Assembly (NCBI GenBank): GCA_016584305.1
Contig: JACEEZ010022966.1
Location: 112,001 to 176,000, forward strand
DNA: 64,000 nt
Reading direction: 5' to 3'
From: Chionoecetes opilio
Taxonomy: Eukaryota; Arthropoda; Malacostraca; Decapoda; Majidae
Shown: piece by piece, positions 46,951 to 60,049 of the stretch
How positions within the stretch are numbered: position 1 is the first letter of the stretch
Layout: the number at the start of each line of letters is the position of its first letter
The notes under the pieces: model-generated
Told to the model about the DNA's origin: nothing
What the model saw: only the letters and a program-made list of their open reading frames with translations
Databases searched by the model: none
Position numbers and translations under genes: made by a program

Positions 46951-49900
46951 TTGTCGCTTCCTCATATTCATCACCGCCATTGGTTGTCTATTCTTTCTAG
47001 CCTTTCTCTTGTTTCTCTCTCACTCTCCCTTGCACTGCACCATATATAATGCTCTGCTCTCTTCTTTATCTCTTCTTTTCTCTTTCTTTTCTCTGCTCTT
47101 TCTCTTTTCTCTTGCGCCTTCATACATTCTTTGTCTTGGTAGTTTCCCTTCATGGTTTCACACATTTCAGAAGGCGGATATTTGGGCATTGTTCGATGCG
47201 GTCTTCAGACTGTCATAGCCTTTCGTGAGTTGCAAAAGTCTTTAACCAGTGTCTGTTAAGAGGCGCATGACATGGCTATTTCTCCTTCTGGGTTTTATCA
47301 GTAATTCCCGACCGGCAAAGTCAGATTCTTTAATTTTGTGTGAGAAAGCGGGTGTGTCAATTTATCATGTGTGTTTCAGATATGGCCAGAATGCAGAGTG
47401 CCTTGTTGATGTGTTTCCATGGCAGAGTTTTTGCTTTCCTGAGCGAAGTGCCGCAGGATCTTTTTATCCAAGTACTCAAAAGGAGGCGACGACCATTAGA
47501 AACGTTCTTTGTCCATTGTGCACTTCTCCTCTGTTCAATGTGTTCTTCTTCAGCTGTTAAATAAGAAGATACAGGCTGTAACCTTACGAACTCTGCTGAA
47601 CTTCTCACTAAACTCCTCCTTCTTCTTCTTTCGCTTCGTTCTGTCAATTAAATCAATCTTGTGGGTGTCTGCTCTTTGCCTCATTATTCAATAAAATATT
47701 CCCTCATCAGCAAACATCAGCAGGGTACGGGGAGGATTGGAAGAGTCTTTGTAAACACAATCCTTCACCCAGAAGAACTGGCATTGCAGAATTCTCCTTC
47801 TGGGTCTATACTATTTACCAACTGCATCAGATTTTTGGTTTTGAGAAAGTGGGTGTCATTTTCTTCCCATAATGAGTTGTTTTACATAAATCTTTCTCTC
47901 ATCATGGAGGCGAGAGCCGCAGGTTCTTCCAGCGAGCCATCTCTGTGGTGCAAAGGTCATTAAGAGGTATTGTCACCATTTTCCAAAGCACTCATCTGTT
48001 TCTGCTCTTGATGAATCGTTGCTTTCAGGCCGCACAATTTTTTTCAAAAAAATTCTTTTTATCCTTTCAGGCGGATGCTCAAAGCCAGGATTGGTGATAT
48101 CATGTGATGAAGGATAGATGTCTGCACCATATTTACTACAATGGCTTCAATTTCAATTCTTCTACGAACAATTTTCTTCGTCGCTACTTGTTGTTCAACT
48201 AACTGGAGTGTTTATTTCTGGCGATATTCCAAGTCATGTAGCATTGATCTTGATGATTACTAGGATTTTCTGTACCCTTTATCTGTTTATTATCTGTCCT
48301 ATCTATGGCAGAAGCATCAACATTTGTCCTATTAGGCAGAAGCATCCAACATCTGTCTAGCAGGCAGAAGCATTAACAATCTTCCTATCTATGACAGAAG
48401 CATCAACATCTGTCCTATCTATGACAGATGCATCAACATCTGTCCTATCTATGGACAGAAGCATCAACATCTGTCCATCTATGACAGAAGCATTTAACAT
48501 CTGTCTATCTATGGCAGAAGCATTAACATCGGTCCTATCTAGTGCAGAAAGCCATTAACATTCTGTCCTATCTATGGCCCAGAAGCATTAACATCTGTCT
48601 ATCTATGACCGAAGCATCAAAACTGCACTCCCTGTGTTGGACTGATATGCATTGCTGTCATATCCGCTTCTGATGTTTTGTAAGGCCCTGAGATTGTGGC
48701 TTCATGCGATACACCCAAACCAGTTTCATTTAATATATTTTGGTGGTTTCATAGTTTAGTCACTTCTCATAGAGTACTTTCAGTCCCAAAGCATAGAGTC
48801 TACAATCCCATTCACCTGTACCAGGGAGGACACTTTGGGTTTGAGTCCATCTGGATTTCTTCTTTCGTCTTCTTGATTCTTTGTTTTCCCTCACCGAAGC
48901 ATCAAAACATATCGTGTGTTTCAGTGTTTCGTGAGTCTCACTTTGGCTGTCTGACTACAAAAGGGATTACTGCGCTCACCATGGAGGGGCCAGGTCTTCA
49001 CACCACGCGGAGGATAGCAGGGAACTCTCTCATGGTTTTTTAGTGGCCACTAGTATACTCCGCGGGGTTGTACCCCCCTTGAATTCGAAGTGTCACTATC
49101 TTCCCGTGGAGTATCACTCGCTTTGTTTTCTGGTGGTGTTGTGAGTGCTGGCGTTCCAGAAAATAGGAGCGGACGATATCCTGCATGGATAGGCGCGTGT
49201 CGGTAGCATCATTAGACAGACCCGAAACAAAACCAGGGAGTGTGGGGATGTCTGGTCCTGGTATGTGTTGTTGGTGTTGTTGTGTTGTGGTGTCTGTTGT
49301 TGTGTTGTTGTTCGTAGTACTCGTGTGTTGTTGCTGCTGTGCACTTGCGCTGTTGTTGTTTGTGGTTGGTGTTGTTGTTGTGATTCCGGGCCGGCCGCCT
49401 TCCCTTAAAGCAGGCCTATAAGAAGTATCTCTATAATAAAATTGTGTGTTCTTTGGCCTGGTGTGTGGTTCTCTATGTCTGTGCCTTTCTGGACGACATT
49501 TCCTCCCCATGGGTAGCTTCTTGGGGTGGTGAGATCTCGTGTTCCGGAGTTCAGATCGTGAGACAAAAGAATCGAATTTCGGAACCTGATGTCTTTTCCT
49601 CAAATTTTCAGCGCTTCTGCCATCTAATTACCGGTGTGGTGGACTTTTTTTGTTCTGATTTACAGAATCTATAATGAGACTGCATTTCCATCTGAAGAAA
49701 CTGATCTTGTCCTCATAAAGTTCAGCATTTTGATTCATCTTTGGCAGTTCTTTTATCTGTTTTGATTTAACCGACTTCTTTTTGACTCTGCATTCCATCT
49801 TCAGAAGCGCCCCCCCCCCAATGAGCTCATTTTTGCATTGGTGTTGATTTCGCTTTTGTCGCAAGTTAATCTTCATCTTTCTTTTAGCACTGAGTCAAGA

Positions 49901-52900
49901 GGTCTGTGCAACACCCCCATCGTCCACCTCCTGGCTGCCTCACAGACACCCGAGGTCTTGCACGGAGGCCCACACTCCATGTCCACCGCATACAGATTCT
50001 ATAGCTATCAACTCTCACCTCCAGACTCTGCCATCGGGAGGAGAATGCAAGCAGATTTTTCTGCGAAAACAGGATTAATAGGCAGTATTTCAATAGAAGG
50101 TGATTGACTACCCTTTACTCATTGCGTTATCGTATATTCCTCCTTGTTGCAGCAGATGAAGTATACTTCCTTGGTATGTGAGGTGGCTTAGCAACCCTTT
50201 CATGGGACTCGAGTGCAGAAGGAAGACCTTTTTTAGCTTTGGAGGTGGTGAGATCTGATTTCCGGATGTTTTGATCGTGAGACAAAGATCGAAATTTCGC
50301 GAACCTCCATGGTGTTTCTTTTCCTCAAAATTTTCAGTGCTTTCCAACCATCAACTTTGGTGGTCTTTCTTTTATTGATTTCCCGACTTCTTTTTTGAGT
50401 CCGCATTATATCTTCAGAAACCGTCTTTTGCCTCTAAATTCATTCGTGCTTTCTGTCTCCCAACTTTGGTCTTTTATTTTGCATTAATTTCCACAGACTT
50501 CTTCTTTTGAGTCCGGCATTCCATCTTCAGAGGCGATCTTACTTTTTGAGTCCGTCATTCCATACTTCAGATCCGCGTTCCGACTACATTTGTCTGAGTC
50601 GCATTCCATCTATATCACGACGGCCAAATTGCTCAAAATGTTCAGTAGTTTGACATCTCAACTTTCATTGGACTCTCATACGGTGCGAAAGACTCCCTTT
50701 AAACAATCAGGAATTTCAGCTAGTTCATGGACTCTTGTGATCACTGATTCTTGATATGTCAGTTAGTAAGGCAGGAGTAAAATACCCCCCCATGCTTCAA
50801 AATCCCGGGACACTCACGTCACACAGACTAATCTCATGGATGGTGACATGGGCTGTATTCTCACTCCCAGAATGTAAATGTTCACTCACAAGTGGCAGAA
50901 TAACTCCTTCTGATCTTTATCTTGCAGTCAAAAAGAATCCACACCGACCTGGCTGGTTGCAAGGAGATCGGCATCGCCTTATCTCTGACTGCTGTGAGGA
51001 CAACATCGGAGTCTGAGTGAGGTCACCGTCACTATCCCAATCCTGACCTGTTGACGCAAAGGCGACCCCTTCCGCTCCCTCCTGTTCATCGCTGTTTGTT
51101 GTGGGTAGTGGTGGTGGGTGAGGTGGGGTGGGTGGTGAGGCTGGTTGGAGGGTGGGTGAGGCGGTTGGTGGGTGGTGGGCTGGTGGTGGGTGGGTGATGG
51201 TGGTTTAGCTGGGCATGGGTGAGGATGGTTGGTGGTGTGAGTGAGGTAGGTGGTGGGTGGCGTGAGGCTGGTTGGTGGGTGGGTGAGGCTGGTGGTGGGT
51301 GCGGTGAGGTAGGGTGGTGTGGTTGTGTATAGAAGGTGTTATAGTCCTCCCTTAAGGCCACTTTGACTCTGGGTCTCGGGAATTTACTTGAATAACAAAT
51401 CATCCACCCATCTCGACAAAAACTCACTCGGCGTTGCTCACGTATTCTCCTCCGTGCGCTCAATCTCAAACGCGGGATTACACACATGATCCTAACCAGA
51501 GTCCGTAATTCCAATTCAATCATTAACGAAGCCATCCAAACACCGGATTGTGTGTCTTACAAATAGTATTAAGGTTTTCATTAAGTCTAAAGGGTGAGGT
51601 CTCATGTGTACATCTCTGTACTAGGCATCCTTTCTAAATCCTTCAGATTCCTTCATCACGTAGCCAGGCGATTGCAATGCTTGGATGGGAGTTCAGCATT
51701 TCTATCTATCCCAAGCTTAGTCTTCACCACGTTATTCCTCTGACGCCTTCATTCCTCTTATCTCTCCCAGTCTAAGTTCTTCACCGTTATTCCCTATGAC
51801 GTTCCGTCATCCTTTATCTCTCCCATGTCTAAGTTCTTCACATGTTATTTCCTCTGACGTTCTTTAATCCTTCTATCTCCATGTGCTACTGTTCTTCACA
51901 TTTTTATTTTCCTCTGACGTTCCTTCATTCTTCTATCTCCCACGTCATAAGTTTTACACAGGTTATTTTCTCTGACGTTCTGCTAATCCTCTATCTCTCC
52001 CAAGCTTAAGTTCTTCACACGCTATATCCTCTGCCATCCTTACCAAGTCCTCCTTATCTACACTGTTATCACCCAGGGGCCCTCATGGCCTCTGTATCAA
52101 AAAAAAAAAAACACTGTACTTCTCACTGCTCTTCTCGGGTTTCTCTTCCAACACTTTGTTCTACGCGGTCCTCCACCTGCTTCTAAGTGTTACATTTGCT
52201 GTCCCTCTGTGATGCGTTGACGTGCTTTCTATGGCCCGCTGTTTGATGTTTTTCGCCTTTACGGCTTAATTTATCATCCTTCCCAAGTCTTTATATAGCT
52301 TTCTTCTCTCGTTTTCCTTCCTTAATTCTGTCTTTGGTACGTCTATTGGTTCTCCCATCTTCAGTAATATGAAAAGGAATTCTTGTCTCAGTAATATGAA
52401 GGGAGGTCTGAGCACTATGTGGTTTTTAAAGAGCATACGTTTTAACAGCATACCCGAGACATACTTGCATGGGGTCGCTATTCTTCCTTGTGGCACTAAT
52501 ATTTGAGCTGAAGGATTATGAAATTATCTCAGGAATTCCTACACGCTTGTGTTAGCTTTATCCTGATCTACCACTGTCATTATCTCTTAGAAACAAACAG
52601 TAGAGAGATTGTTATAGTTCTTCTCTCCCTCTTGACTCGGTAATGGTCACCTCTGTCTCCTCGCCGTCAAGTGTGTTTACGTTATGTTGGAAAGCGCCAA
52701 GTCAGTTTTTCTTTTCCTGATCTGCATGCGATTCTGGTCTGCATTCACCCATGTTTTTGAGGCATCGGCTCCTTCTGTGTCCCTTCTTGTGGCGCCTCTT
52801 CTTCTTTCCGGACTTTTGACAAGGCTGATATATTTTCCTGACTGCTTTATTGTTCTCTTAAAAGGATTACAAGGATTGAGGTGTGATATTTTGTAGTAGA

Positions 52901-53269
52901 AAACGTTCTTTATACGCCTTGATATTGTATTTATGGATATGCTTTCATAGTCACTGAGTCACTGTCGTCGGAATGCTCCTTTTCATCTACGTTTCATAAG
53001 TCGCCATTGCGCAGTCAAGTCTCTCGTTTCTGTTGTGTTTTCATGTGGCTCTGAGAAATTTTATGCTTGAGAACAAGCTCTCCTCTCAGCAGCCCAGGAG
53101 GTCGAAACAGCAGATTTATTAAGGGCACTATCATTAGGTTCCGGCACACAATGTAGGGAACCGTTTCAATGCTGGGTCGTTTAGCGTCAGGCGTTTCTTG
53201 TTGCCTTGGGTCCTCGTATTAGTCTGAGTGCGGGTTGATGAAGTAGTCGTCGTGGCGATGCGTAGATTA

Positions 53270-53690
53270 AAAATGTCGCTATAATATGGCGACATTTTTG
53301 ACCTATCACTGAGATCACTGCATTTGAGGTGCCTTTGAGGCGGCGTGAGGCGTAAGGATTCTGTCTTGTCTTCAGAGCATTCCCCTCGTCTTCAGAGCAT
53401 ATCTATTCTGTCTTCCAGAGCATCTCCAAGCATTCAACCTTGTCTTCAGAGCATTCCACCTCGATCTTCAGGCATCTACTTGTCATTAGAGCATTCCTCC
53501 ACCTTTGGTATAGAGCATTCCCCCTTGTCTTTCGAGCATTCCACACTCGTTCAGTGCATCCACCTTGTTTTCAGACATTCACTTACCTTCAGAAGCATTC
53601 CACCTTGTCTTCAGTGCATTCACCTTACCTTCAGACTCCAATTCACTCCATTCCCCCTCTGTCTCAAGTTCAGTGTCGCTCGTATATAAG
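53270..53690 (-). repeat. 21-bp minisatellite, right arm (mirror copy)
   Basis: About 15 degenerate copies of AGCATTCCACCTTGTCTTCAG. On the minus strand it enters from ACACTGAACTTGAGACAGAG (DTELETE-type coding) and leaves through the same CTCACGCCGCC flank as the left arm. At 53,270-53,300 AAAATGTCG and CGACATTTT form a small local inverted repeat that is not evident in the left arm. Confidence 0.8.
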
Positions 53691-55722
53691 ACTTCGTGAA
53701 GAGGAGTCAGCCTGGATTTTGCGTTCCATCCCTTCACAGTATTGAACGGCCGGCCTAAGACTCTTTAGGAAGATACTTTCAGCCTGAAAAAGAAAGGTTA
53801 TAGCATGGACACATGACAGCATGACACCTGACAAATCGCATGGGTGGTTCAAATAGGATTAATAATAATAATATAATTAATAATAATACTTAATAATGAA
53901 AAATACGAAATACTGATCATTGTATTGAAGTAATGATTAATCTAGCAATGCCTTCTATATATTATGATCTTGTAGTAAGTTTGTCTAATGTGTGGCTTTT
54001 AAAGTAATCGTCCCAGACCCATTTTGTCTTTGCCTAATTATGCTCGCATATGCACAATAACACATTTCAAAACACCTAATCCACCAAAATAAGATTCTAG
54101 CCTTATTTCCGTAATTAAAAACACGACTTTTGTAAAAGCAGCCGCGAAAAAAACTACATTACCCTCCAACAGGGCTACGACTGTTATGATGACGTCAGAA
54201 TAGGTGACGCCCGCAGAAGCCCAATGTAAGCATCTGTCTGACACTGTCGGCAAATGTTTGATTGAGCGATTGACTTCGTTGTCACAGGACAGTGAATCGT
54301 AGCGTGAAGATTCTAGAGTACGATGCTCAAGCTGAGACCGAAAGAAATGACGTGGTACATATATGAGGAAAACGAACCTCAGATTGCAGGATCCAACCCT
54401 AATGTTGAGCCCGAGTACGAGGTGGTAGTAAGTGGCACTCAGCATGAGCAGGGCATACTCTGTATCGAGTGCAGAGCCACTCCCAATAACTCTAGAAGAG
54501 AGGTTCAGCAGGAGGATTCTGGCACTTCTCCTAAAACATCGGATTTGGTAAATAAAGGTGGAAACAGATATATGTGAGTTGTGGAAAGGATGTCACAATG
54601 CAAGGTAACTTTGAGAAATGCTCATAACGATGGTTAGTTTTGGAGAGCTAGAAGCAGATATCCAAGCGTCATTTTATTCCAACACCCAGTTGTAAAATCA
54701 CGAGCCATATATGAGCCATGAACTATAAACAAGGCGAACTAGAGTAGGAAAAATAGCACTGTGACGTCAAGGAAGGCAGAAAGCTCGGAGAGGAAGGGGT
54801 GCGTGATAGTACCACCGCTCTTCCGGAGTCAATGTTCACCCACAGGGCACGCCCAAGACTCCAACCACGAGAGTCATTGTGTCTTACAGGGTGGGCCGCT
54901 TTATCAGGCGATACCATACCAAGCATAGCCCGTGGTACACAGGGCTCACCTCACACTCGTCGCCCCAAACCACACACTGGGTAGTCGACTAGCCGCCGCT
55001 GCACACTACTCACCAGTCTTTCACCGCTGTGTACCTCACTACACACCGTTATCAACACAACTGGCTCGCCCCAAACACAAGATCGGAGTGTTATCACCAT
55101 ACACACGCCACTCCTTTCCGTGTTGCAAACTTTTCTCGAAAGGCACAGCTGTTTGCTGCACCATAGGATGCATGCAGTGGCATATAGCCAAAAAAAATCT
55201 ATCCAAGAAACACCCAATATCTTCAAGTATATATTTATCTCTGGGTTACGTGCCTCTGATTCATAGCGCGGAGAGGAGCCTCCTTTTGATACGTCACCCG
55301 AGCCTGAGCGCATCGTCTGCAACCTTGAGGAGTGTTTTGAGAAACTCGGGGATTGGCCAGATTTTGATTGCGGATTATTTAAAAAACGGCCTGACTTGAT
55401 ACAAAAAGTGGACGACGTATTGTTGATATATCGTAAGGGCAGCGTTGATTGCATCAAATCAGGGGAATGATGAAATGTTTGGACGATACTTTAAGGAACA
55501 TCTGGAAGTATGCAAGTCATTGTGAATATAGGCTGAAACATAAGGACTTCATAATTAATTGATAACTGAAAAACTGACTCCGATTTCGTGTCAGTATCGC
55601 CCAAAAAACTGCTAGGAGAAGAAATTTTCAAGCAATCTTTTTTCAAAAAATATTGCAAATTTTTTGCAAGGGCAAGCAATTTCATGCTTTAATTTTTGTT
55701 TAAATCACGTTTTTTTTTTTCA

Positions 55723-57110
55723 AAAACTAAAAAAAAAAACCCATGGCAAATAATTCGTAATGTATAGAGAAGTAAATAGAAGTAGAGCAAGGCTATCATT
55801 GGTGTAAAGGCAAAAAATATTGATTGGTAAATAACGAGAAAATAGAATATTGTACATTTATACAAAATCTAAATTTTCTCGACAACCATGAGGTGATTTT
55901 GGACAAGCACACGATTACTGGCATCACTGTAGGAACACCTCAGATGAACCTTGTTATTCGACACAGTATTTCACCTTAGCAACTCATAGTTTGTGGCAAC
56001 AATAACAAAACACTGAGTTTTTGGTCCCATTTATGGAATATTTTTGAGCAGCCGAAATTCGAAAAGATTTTTTGCGATAGCTAATTGGAAATGCCGGGAT
56101 TACAATTGTAGATCCATCCATTATAACTTTTGATGGGTAAGTGTTGCTGTGAGAAAAAATTTGTGAGGAAAAAAACAATTTGTGAGAGATGTAAAATGGT
56201 ATGGTAAATATTATAAGTTATAATTCAGAAACCATTCATGAATAGGTAAAGTGTAGACGCAGACCAGTGTTTAAGAGGTCTGAGTGTAATGTTTCTTATG
56301 TAATTTTATTATTATTATTATTATCATGTGTAAATAAGTGGTGTGTACCAACATATAATCTAGTCTAAAGACCCCGATGTTTTGGTGAGTACAAGTAATT
56401 ACAATCTGTGCTGTTTGGCATGTGAGTGATTATTACTGTGTGGAGGGGATAGTAGAAGGAACCATCGGATAATTCGGAACCTTTCGACTACTCCGACCCA
56501 GGTCTCACTTCAATAGTTCAAAATAAGAGTGTGTGTACGTATGTAATTATACCGTTCTTCAATTGACCTCCTACACTGTACATAATGCCAGCTCCGACAC
56601 ATGCCAAAGATAAGGCCATCGTCTGCCAAGTCTACTGTTTTCAAGGCATAGGTCACGCAGGCAAGACAAAAATAGGGTAACGATTCATTTTACGCCCCTG
56701 CTCAACTCTCGCTTACTACCCTATGAAGGACCTAAACTTTTGTCATACACGTCTTCTACTGACCTTTCCAAAACAAAACGAATCTGAACCAAAAAAACTA
56801 CATTACCTCCTCCTATTCTCAGCACTCCAGGTAAAATTTTTGAGGGCATGGTCGCGGAAGTTCATGAGACTGATCAGTCCTCCAAGAGTCTAAGGTGACC
56901 ACTGGCTTGCAGGAACCGCCAGGCATTGCTTCATGTAATCCTCACCGGCAGGGAAGGGTCAGAGGTCATAAGGCATCAAGGTCCACAGCCGCCACAACAA
57001 CCACAGGGAAAAAGGAGCAAAATGAAAAAAATAATAGAGACCACTTCGGGACCGTAGTGGTGAGCTGTAATGCCATGAATATCACCGGAACCGTAAAACC
57101 AACGGGTTAT
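55723..57110. other. Intergenic DNA right of the palindrome
   Basis: The sequence is unique-looking and AT-rich, with a short (TTA)n at about 56,307-56,325. I see no gene, and its mirror cannot be recognised in the smear left of 34,010. Confidence 0.4.
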
Positions 57111-57111
57111 A

Positions 57112-57500
57112 TCCTTTGGCCAGGTCGGTTACGCGCAAGTGTGTGCAAATCTGGTGATAGCGAAGGTTCAAATCCTCGCTGGGCAGGAAAAAAGGAATTA
57201 TATTTCGAATTATGATTACCAGCCTGAGTCATGTGTCGTGAAGGACATATAGATGGGATTCAGAAGGAAAACTGTGCCTCAGGGCAATGGAAAGCCTCTG
57301 TAGGGTCTTAAAATACAGCCAGTATGCAAGTCTCGTCAACAGGGATTAAAATACATCACCCCCCTGACAAGATGAAAGATGAAAATTAAATAAATACCCA
57401 GGGTATATGAGCACAAGAGGCAAAATTAAAAAGAATCAAAGAATAAACACAATAAAACAAAAAATAAAATAAAATAAAAAAATAAAATATAAAAATATGA
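57112..57500 (+). mobile_element. tRNA-derived SINE with A-rich tail
   Basis: The head carries an A box (TTTGGCCAGGTCGGTTACG, about 57,114-57,132) and a B box (GGTTCAAATCC, 57,165-57,175) spaced as in a tRNA gene, followed by CTCGCTGGGCA. An unrelated body of about 180 bp precedes an A-rich tail (AAATAAAATAAAAT, 57,455-57,500). It belongs to a different family from the 5.4-6.4 kb SINEs: plus strand, one tRNA-like module and a different body. Confidence 0.6.
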
Positions 57501-57976
57501 AAATAAAAACAAAAATCAACACACACGAGGCAAAATACAACTACTCCCTGTTAGCCCAGAGTTCATTTTTTCTGGAATAAATACCATTTTTTCTCGCTTT
57601 TCTAATTGTACTAATGTGTATAATACAATAATAAGTTTTTTTCTTTATTTTTGATAGAATTAATGGAAGTTTTTTATCTGGAAAATCCGAAAATACTACT
57701 ACTCACTGTAGCCAAAGATAAAGGCGGCCAAAACACAGGTGTGGAAGAGAACATGGTATATTTGTGGAGGGGCAAGGGTGGATGGGGGAGTCCTCCAACA
57801 CGTAGTGCCTACACAGGGGCACTATGGTCCCCGCCAGCCGGTGGATCCTACTCCTGGTGCTGCGACAGACCAGCACGACAACACCTGTGACGAGGAACAC
57901 TTTACCACCATGCAGCTGCTTACTTACCCCTTCACGCCCACAAACTTAATTTCAGGGTTAATTACGGAGTAAAAAT
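57501..57976. other. Intergenic, no gene recognised
   Basis: A 79-codon frame at 57,651-57,890 (plus) has no known motif. GGGTTAA at 57,952-57,958 may be the end of another TTAA-bounded element. Confidence 0.35.
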
Positions 57977-58129
57977 TCAGTTAACCCTTCACAGCCACAA
58001 TATCTATTTCCTTGCTATTAAAATTGCATGTTGTGTTGAGCCATTAAAATAACGAAAAGTAACGAAGGATAACAAATTAGGTTAGTGGCCCAAGATACTA
58101 AAAGGTCCTAGATATAAAATATTGCTTAT
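57977..58129 (+). mobile_element. piggyBac-like MITE fragment interrupted by a retrotransposon
   Basis: It starts GTTAACCCTTCACAGCCA and shares with the 45,364 copy the run AAATTAG-TTAGTGG...AAGATACTAAA...GGTC, then ATATAAAATAT-GCTT. It stops exactly where the LTR (TGTGGGG) begins at 58,130. The rest of the MITE should lie beyond the 3' LTR, outside this window. Confidence 0.6.
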
Positions 58130-59388
58130 TGTGGGGTGGGCCGTAGAGGAATGAGGAATATGGAGGAACGAAGGAAAATGGGGAGAAGGTCAGAAGGACT
58201 AAGGATGCGGTAGTGAGAGAGGGGAAAGCAAAGGGTTCGCTGAGGGGACAGATCGTTATCAGCGCCAAGAGGGGAGAAACGGTTAGGCCTTAAGACAGGC
58301 ACACCTATAGACAAGGGACTCACTGTTGAAAGTCAGTGGTGGGCCCTCGCAAAAAAGGCTTGAAGGAGGAGGAAACGAGGGACCAGTAGTAGTAACCTCA
58401 CGCGGCTTCGGCGCGCGTCATACGGTGAAACACGGTGTCGCGAACGTGATAGTTCATATATGCGAATAAACTGCAGGAGTTAACATCACGTCGAAGTCGT
58501 GAGTAACGGGCGATTACCGCCGAGCGTACCATGCGAGTAAAAACCGCTGACGCGTTAGGAGACATCCTGCGTGCCAAAGCTGGGCCCGCGGCCTGCGGTT
58601 GCCGACTCAAGGCTGGCAGGAAAAAAGCTCTCAGGGGATACGGACTACCCTGTTTCCGGCATGCGTCAATAGCGGCCCCAGCCGAGGCCCCCCAGGATCC
58701 CCGGAGCAGGGAGGACTCGCCCCACCTCTTTCAGGGCCCTTGGGGAGACACTGGGCGCTGGGGCCAGGCCTAGGGGCGGGCGGGGCGGAGGTGGCTGGAA
58801 AAACTCTACGCGACTACTACGCCCTACTAGATACCTCCTTCAGGAGGCTTCCCCTGGGTTCCCACTCGGAACCCCGGGACATAGAGGCACCACACAGGGC
58901 CTTAGGACTTCGGGGCGGTACACATACAGGTCTTCCTGAAGGCGACGCAGCAGATGGTGATGCTATTACACGTGATGACAAAGTGCAGATAGGGCAGGCG
59001 ATAAGGAGGCCCCTGGGGGACCTGTATCAAGCCAGGGACTCTAGGGGGACAGGAGAGGGTCGCCCGGCATAGCCAGAGGGAATTGCTAGCCTGGAAGGAA
59101 CACCAAAAGCTCCCCGTATCTCCGACGACACGAGAAACGGGATTGCCCGCTTACCTTCGTAGAAACTTGAGATAGCGCACTACCCGGCACCGACAGGTAG
59201 GGGTGCCAGAAGCGTTGTAGTGTAGAATGCCGACTGCGCAGCAGAACCACGATGATGGATAGAGAACACTTAGCGGGTATTAGGGGAGGGCGCATAAAAC
59301 AGGATGAAAACATATAAACACCCACAGTAGAGCCGCGTACACGCACTTTCCCTCCCCCCTCGGGAGTAGGGCGGCGTGGGGCTTAACA
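58130..59388 (+). repeat. 5' LTR of Ty3/Gypsy copy 2
   Basis: TGTGGGGTGGGCCGTAGAGG...GGGGCTTAACA, about 1,259 bp, colinear with 16,424-15,246 read on the minus strand. Its GC content is well above the flanks. The LTR would carry the element's promoter and polyadenylation signals, but none is distinct enough to mark. Confidence 0.88.
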
Positions 59389-59391
59389 TAT

Positions 59392-59411
59392 TGGAGCAGT
59401 GAAACAGGATC
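59392..59411 (+). promoter_or_regulatory. Primer-binding-site candidate of copy 2
   Basis: TGGAGCAGTGAAACAGGATC starts three bases after the LTR terminus. It matches the copy 1 site (TGGCGGTGAAACGGATCC) allowing for indels. Confidence 0.45.
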
Positions 59412-59469
59412 CAGATCTAGGGCTGGCGTGGTTAGCTGCAGATAGAGAGAGATAGCCAGAGGTGGGCGC

Positions 59470-59625
59470 AAAAATGTTGGTAGGCGATAACGATACCGTT
59501 GATAATTTTGGTAGGGCGATAACGATACTGCATAATTTTTTTTTTTTGGGATAGGAAGATACGATACCAGATTACGTGATAAATTTTTGGTAGGATGATA
59601 ACGAGGCTGCGATAATTTTCCCGCT
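59470..59625 (+). repeat. Four-copy ~40-bp tandem repeat in the retrotransposon leader
   Basis: Four imperfect copies of GGTAGGGCGATAACGATACC followed by GNATAATTTT. The same repeat is recognisable in copy 1 at about 20,620-20,730 on the minus strand. It lies between the PBS and the poly-A tracts, i.e. in the untranslated leader. Confidence 0.7.
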
Positions 59626-59661
59626 TGGTTCGAGGGAACAGCGTTTGCCTCGCTACCCAAA

Positions 59662-59664
<3 letters not shown>

Positions 59665-59695
<31 letters not shown>

Positions 59696-59841
59696 AAACA
59701 AAAAATAATAAATAAGAATAATGAATAATAATGAATAATAAGAAGAGAAGAAGAATGCGTTATTTCGAGAAAACAAAAAATAATAATATAATAAAAAAAA
59801 AAAAAAAATGAATAATAAATAATAAGACTAATACTAAATCA

Positions 59842-59905
<64 letters not shown>
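59665..59905. repeat. Long poly-A tracts in the leader (29 A and 62 A)
   Basis: Poly-A at 59,665-59,693 and 59,844-59,905, with AATAATAAATAAG-type sequence between. Mirrored by the poly-T runs of copy 1, so they belong to the element, though their lengths are probably inflated. Confidence 0.8.
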
Positions 59906-59907
<2 letters not shown>

Positions 59908-60049
59908 CTGAACGCGAATAGAATCGCAGCGAGACTGCGTACCCAAATGTTTAGCTTTTGCGTTACTGCCGTGTCCTAGAAAAACTAAAAGTTAGCACAT
60001 ATAACATAGGTAATTAATATTTTATTATTATCTATAAGCTATGCGCCTT

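Larger units (their letters stand above)
44689..55722. repeat. Right arm of giant palindrome (about 11.0 kb)
   Basis: Reverse complement of 34,011-44,688. The sum of paired coordinates drifts only from about 89,377 at the centre to about 89,734 at the outer ends, so net length differs by roughly 350 bp through many small indels rather than by one block insertion. The arm contains the clearer reading of the region near the turn-around, including the piggyBac-like MITE. Confidence 0.92.

Noticed and set aside
46588..47218. Cys/Leu/Ser-rich membrane-protein-like frames of 153 and 109 codons
   Set aside because: They are the translation of a pyrimidine-rich strand; the opposite strand (and its mirror at 42.0-42.4 kb) reads as Lys/Glu-rich text, and frames do not persist in the mirror arm.
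57112..57190. Functional tRNA gene
   Set aside because: The tRNA-like part is fused to a body with an A-rich tail, as in a SINE.
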